A stretch of 9,325 nt of DNA, taken from NCBI GenBank assembly GCA_021815835.1, contig JAKAZN010000038.1, positions 1-9,325 of the forward strand. The letters run 5' to 3'. How positions within the stretch are numbered: position 1 is the stretch's first letter; each line of letters starts with the position of its first letter. The notes beneath the pieces are model-generated. The model saw nothing but the letters and a program-made list of their open reading frames with translations, searched no databases and was not told the origin of the DNA. Source of the stretch: Pseudomonadota bacterium. Its GTDB lineage: Bacteria > Pseudomonadota > Alphaproteobacteria > Acetobacterales > Acetobacteraceae. Made by a program: the position numbers and the translations under genes. Shown one piece after another: positions 7,801 to 9,325 of this stretch.

Positions 7801-7905
7801 CGCTTCAAGATGTCGCCTTCTGGTCAGTTGTCCGCTGCGCCCGCCACGGCATCCTGGCTTGCGGTATGCAGGGCCGCGTACGCATTGTGGTCGGTCACCG
7901 TCTGA
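4831..7905 (+). CDS. Gene C: MycE-like class I SAM methyltransferase / TPR array / DUF1796-like protein (1024 aa)
   Basis: Residues about 25-230 form a Rossmann-fold SAM-dependent methyltransferase. It has GTDKSSLGNDY near the N-terminus, SAM-binding MEIGIFGG (Glu65), VGVDIS (Asp90), IIDDGSH (Asp130, Asp131, His134) and VIEDTY (Glu159, Asp160). The GTDK and DDGSH signatures resemble the catalytic domain of MycE/TylE-type metal-dependent sugar O-methyltransferases; the sugar hydroxyl acceptor is inference. Residues about 250-790 are TPR-like repeats carrying the D-W-P-E-A-x-x-R-W ... RFPD supermotif also seen in gene B. Residues about 808-1024 are a DUF1796-like domain (FESLGGRALGCEFGIFQR, Cys823; ADASHPNG, His972) homologous to the C-terminus of gene A, including a shared CGAEPLGLLR. 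The GTG start at 4831 is chosen for its GGGAGG; an ATG at 4852 is the alternative (1017 aa). The N-terminal part is about 53% GC at 4861-4980, and 5521-5640 is 74%. The stop lies in a palindrome shared with gene D. Confidence 0.85.
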   Translation: MLAIGDDMVTTTKSHALTPCDSRDLDLDSLGIFEGTDKSSLGNDYLRTYEELLRPYQNLPIDLMEIGIFGGASLRMWSGWLPLARIVGVDISPHCRDLAGDRVVIEIGSQSDAAFLGELARKYRPSVIIDDGSHIASDIQVTFLALFPVLEAGGLYVIEDTYMHFGPTSAHHQGSAALSLWDYFSALALGKARQWLAPEAETPDLRNCFDQIDRVAFAKGMIVIHKRAAATQSGAAASAAVEIAAARGTAQSWFGAAGVLMARDGDVAAAEMLVRRAINADSRQPEYHRRMAELLARQDRTAEAAAAMGQAASLAPNDPYYWEQSARLLRAVGDLRGAAEAVRRGLALHDANPHAYRLLAEILEALGDAAGAAGAWERALTLAHGLPYAREWQAAAEAAESALRPSPPDAPANLPDIEHVYTSEARVLRESGDHPAADALLLQAMERFPDSRNPLTEYAWRAQVARDWPEAIARWATVRARFPDHAEAYVQPARALAEQWRYQDAEILLAEGMVRLPHAAEIAMEHGWLAYRQRNWPDATLRFSLLRDRWPDQPDAWLGAALTARDQSMQQEADRILALGMARLPDHPGLALDYALLPVFPIRAEDKNRPEALARMARVRERFPDYEPGYLHGIRLLREAGQPPAAEALAGEGAAVMPESLALALAFAEAALDRDDAATAASRYQDAAVRFPLSPDVAAGHARALARAGDGAAAEAVLATAMERFPDSAAPLAERADLAARRQDWPEAVRLWGEATTRFPETKDYSHRLYEARIRLMETDPAAESALVAQFAPAPKPDPDSIDSGVRDLAMQFESLGGRALGCEFGIFQRDCGAEPLGLLRWADMPYDGLVRVLENRFEGVGAPENTELFLTAVSGGRGEYCTRDRRGDMMFMRAFIYEDEMAFDAMYASACRRLTFLTRKFVEDLERGSKIFVYRLTDRALSAEELDRLHRAMRAYGKNTLLYVQLADASHPNGTVEQAAPGLLMGYMDRFKMSPSGQLSAAPATASWLAVCRAAYALWSVTV
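6232..7065 (+). repeat. Array of about 68-residue double-TPR units in gene C
   Basis: The Trp-equivalent codons lie at 6232, 6436, 6655 (Arg there), 6859 (Ala there) and 7063, giving steps of 68, 73, 68 and 68 residues. The best copies read DWPEAIARW, NWPDATLRF and DWPEAVRLW, followed 5-7 residues later by RFPD, RWPD or RFPE. Gene B carries the same motif at the same period, which argues for common origin of the two arrays. Confidence 0.65.
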
Positions 7906-7918
7906 GGCGGGTCAGACG
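7899..7918. terminator. Perfect 7-bp palindrome holding both convergent stop codons; possible bidirectional terminator
   Basis: CGTCTGA (7899-7905), a 6-nt centre GGCGGG (7906-7911) and TCAGACG (7912-7918) form a perfect inverted repeat. The left arm contains the TGA of gene C and the right arm contains the TGA of gene D on the other strand. Either transcript could fold a 7-bp hairpin around its stop codon. No T-run follows on either side, so it is not a classical intrinsic terminator. Confidence 0.35.
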
Positions 7919-9114
7919 CTCCCTGTCCGTATCCGATGCAGCGCCACCCCCAGCGGTCGGCGCTCCGGCGTGGCCGGGTTCAACGCCACCGGGGTCCGCA
8001 AATCGCGCGGCCGTAGTTCCACCGCCAGCTGCCCGCCCCCTTCCGCCAACATGGTCCGTGCCGGCACACGCACGGAACGAACCGCACGGTTCTCGGCCGC
8101 CGTAAATCGCCAGGTCGCAATGAGCTCGCCGCCGGCCAGTACGTCCACCTCTTGCGTGGTCCGCGCCCCCAGCAAGGAGGCATGGACATCGAGGCTCAGG
8201 CTCAGGTCTCGTTCCGGCTCCACAAGCACTGGGATCAGCAGCGTGTGCGCCGGGCCGATTCCCCATACGCCCCAGTCCTCGGCGGCACTCCACCCGGCAC
8301 CCAGCCAGTCGGAAAGCCCGCCATGGGCGGCGGATTGCCACATGCCATAAACCGGCGCCTGCCCCGCCGGCTTGGCGCGGGCCTTGCGCGTGACCACGCT
8401 GCCGGCGCCATCGGTCAGGGGAATCAGGGATTCGGGCTTGTCGGCGAAGAACTCATCCACCGCGCGCTCCGCCCCGTCCCAATGCAGGCTGGAGTAGTCA
8501 TGCACGATGATGAAGCCGCCGGGGGACATGCGGGGGTAGAAATAGTCCAGCGCCGCCTTGATGGGCGCATAGAGGTCGCAATCGATATGCACCAGCGCAT
8601 AGCGTGCGCCGGGCGGCAGGTTGGCGGCGGTGGCGGGAAAATACCCCTTCACGAACACGACACTTTCGCCGCCAACCAGACTCCGCACCGATTCCAGCGA
8701 GGTATCGGCGAATTCCATTTGCTTGTCGGCGTCGATGCCGGCCAGATCGGCGGCGGCGAAGCCCTCGAACGTGTCCAGCACGTAAAGCGTCCGGCCCAGC
8801 TTGCGCGCCATGGTTGCCAGCACGGTGGCGGTGCCACCCTTGTAGGTGCCCAATTCCAGGAACTCGCCCGGCACGTCCTCCTTGGCAAGCTGGTCGAGAA
8901 TGAGGCAGAAGAAATAGAATCGCGCCATATCGCCGGCATTGCCCGGCTCGGCGGCAAGAAATCCGGCGACGTCCTCATGCGGGCGGGCCAGACCGCCGCG
9001 CTCCAGGTAGCGCGCGAACATGCCGTCCTGGCGCTTCAGCCGCTGCGGCGGATCGGCGCGATAGGGCCAGTGGACGTCGCAGCCTTCGGGCGGCGGCTTG
9101 ATTTCACCTGGCAT
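7912..9114 (-). CDS. Gene D: TylF/MycF-family O-methyltransferase with C-terminal beta-sandwich domain (400 aa)
   Basis: TylF-family enzymes are metal-dependent SAM methyltransferases that O-methylate sugar hydroxyls in macrolides; many bacterial homologues sit in surface-glycan loci. Visible features are FLELGTYKGGT (85-95, SAM-binding loop), YVLDTFEGF (111-119), VHIDCDLY (175-182, Asp178 and Asp180) and VHDYSSLHWDG (204-214, Asp206). The Asp residues match the metal-binding positions of the family. Residues about 268-398 are a predicted beta-sandwich starting GWSAAEDWGVWGIG (274-287) and ending RPLGVALHRIR. It is homologous to residues about 722-868 of gene A and absent from the macrolide enzymes. 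The start is the ATG at 9112-9114, 14 nt after the upstream oxygenase stop, with a weak GGGGA just ahead. An upstream in-frame ATG at 9243 would overlap that oxygenase and is rejected. It is probably in one operon with the oxygenase. The methyltransferase family call is strong; the acceptor is unknown. Confidence 0.88.
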   Translation of the reverse strand: MPGEIKPPPEGCDVHWPYRADPPQRLKRQDGMFARYLERGGLARPHEDVAGFLAAEPGNAGDMARFYFFCLILDQLAKEDVPGEFLELGTYKGGTATVLATMARKLGRTLYVLDTFEGFAAADLAGIDADKQMEFADTSLESVRSLVGGESVVFVKGYFPATAANLPPGARYALVHIDCDLYAPIKAALDYFYPRMSPGGFIIVHDYSSLHWDGAERAVDEFFADKPESLIPLTDGAGSVVTRKARAKPAGQAPVYGMWQSAAHGGLSDWLGAGWSAAEDWGVWGIGPAHTLLIPVLVEPERDLSLSLDVHASLLGARTTQEVDVLAGGELIATWRFTAAENRAVRSVRVPARTMLAEGGGQLAVELRPRDLRTPVALNPATPERRPLGVALHRIRTGSV

Positions 9115-9128
9115 CCGTCCCCGCCCGA

Positions 9129-9325
9129 TCAAACCGAAGCGGGCAGGCCCGGGTAATGCCCGGTCGTGTGCAGGTGCCCGTTCCGCTCCCGCACCCCTAG
9201 ATCCACCCCTTCCGCGAACAAAGGCGCCAGCCGCTTCGGGCAATAATGCGTGACCAGGCTCTTGCGCGTCACCTCGGCCGAGACCGGATTGCCGCCATGC
9301 ACCAGGTCGGCGTGCCAGATCAGCG
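9129..9325 (-). CDS. Phytanoyl-CoA dioxygenase (PhyH) family protein, C-terminal fragment
   Basis: Only the last 64 residues are in the window; the gene continues past the right edge. They begin LIWHADLVHGGNPVSAEVTR, followed by KSLVTHYCP. The pattern H-G-G-(8 residues)-R-K-S-L-V-x-H-Y is the C-terminal core of PhyH-type Fe(II)/2-oxoglutarate oxygenases: the His before GG is the distal iron ligand and the Arg 11 residues later binds 2-oxoglutarate. That spacing matches His264 and Arg275 of human phytanoyl-CoA hydroxylase. Bacterial members hydroxylate varied small molecules, lipids and sugars, so the substrate cannot be named. It ends 14 nt before gene D on the same strand, suggesting co-transcription with the methyltransferase and a role in the same modification pathway. 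Confidence 0.8.
   Translation of the reverse strand, partial: LIWHADLVHGGNPVSAEVTRKSLVTHYCPKRLAPLFAEGVDLGVRERNGHLHTTGHYPGLPASV

Noticed and set aside
8152..9156. 334-codon open frame on the plus strand antisense to gene D
   Set aside because: The minus strand encodes clear TylF-family motifs over the same DNA. The antisense product is His/Gly/Gln-rich without domains, as expected for a shadow frame in GC-rich DNA.
9115..9243. Longer start for gene D at 9243
   Set aside because: It would overlap nearly two thirds of the visible end of the PhyH-like gene, in another frame on the same strand. The added 43 residues are Gly/Arg/Ala-rich and unlike the family.
1..9325. Search for mobile elements, CRISPR arrays, tRNA or rRNA genes and attachment sites
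   Set aside because: I saw no transposase or integrase motifs, no regularly spaced repeats and no tRNA-like cloverleaf. The compositional mosaic is not bounded by any visible repeat.

Overview
The window is very GC-rich (hand counts of 120-nt blocks range from about 52% to 81%). It looks like an alphaproteobacterial chromosome, most likely Acetobacteraceae/Rhodospirillales. That placement is an inference from base composition, from the lpxB N-terminus, and from the style of the WcbI/TPR/methyltransferase proteins; no rRNA or other marker gene is present. I see no insertion sequence, integrase, CRISPR array, tRNA or rRNA. Coding density is near total. The largest gene-free stretch is the 199-nt divergent region at 91-289.

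Layout. At the left edge, on the minus strand, is the first 30 codons of lpxB (lipid A disaccharide synthase). A divergent intergenic region separates it from a plus-strand block of three genes packed stop-to-start. Gene A (290-3676) is a four-part protein: WcbI-type domain, TPR array, Pro-rich linker with a beta-sandwich module, and a DUF1796-like domain. Gene B (3729-4850) is a pure TPR protein. Gene C (4831-7905) joins a MycE-like class I methyltransferase to a long TPR array and a second DUF1796-like domain. Facing them on the minus strand are gene D (7912-9114), a TylF/MycF-type O-methyltransferase fused to a second copy of the beta-sandwich module, and upstream of it the C-terminal 64 residues of a phytanoyl-CoA dioxygenase-like oxygenase (9129 to the window edge). 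Genes C and D converge, with their stop codons 6 nt apart inside a perfect 7-bp palindrome.

How the genes may work together (inference). A WcbI-like putative acyltransferase, two different O-methyltransferase types and a PhyH-type oxygenase beside lpxB suggest a locus that decorates a cell-surface or lipid-linked glycan. Its most unusual property is modularity. Genes A, C and D are built by recombining a small set of parts (TPR array, GWS-type beta-sandwich, DUF1796-like Cys/His domain) with three different catalytic heads. Genes B and C also share one 68-residue double-TPR supermotif. GC falls from about 81% early in gene A to about 52% in its C-terminal domain and the start of gene C, and is back to 74% by 5521. 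The locus may therefore be a mosaic assembled by recombination within TPR-coding DNA.
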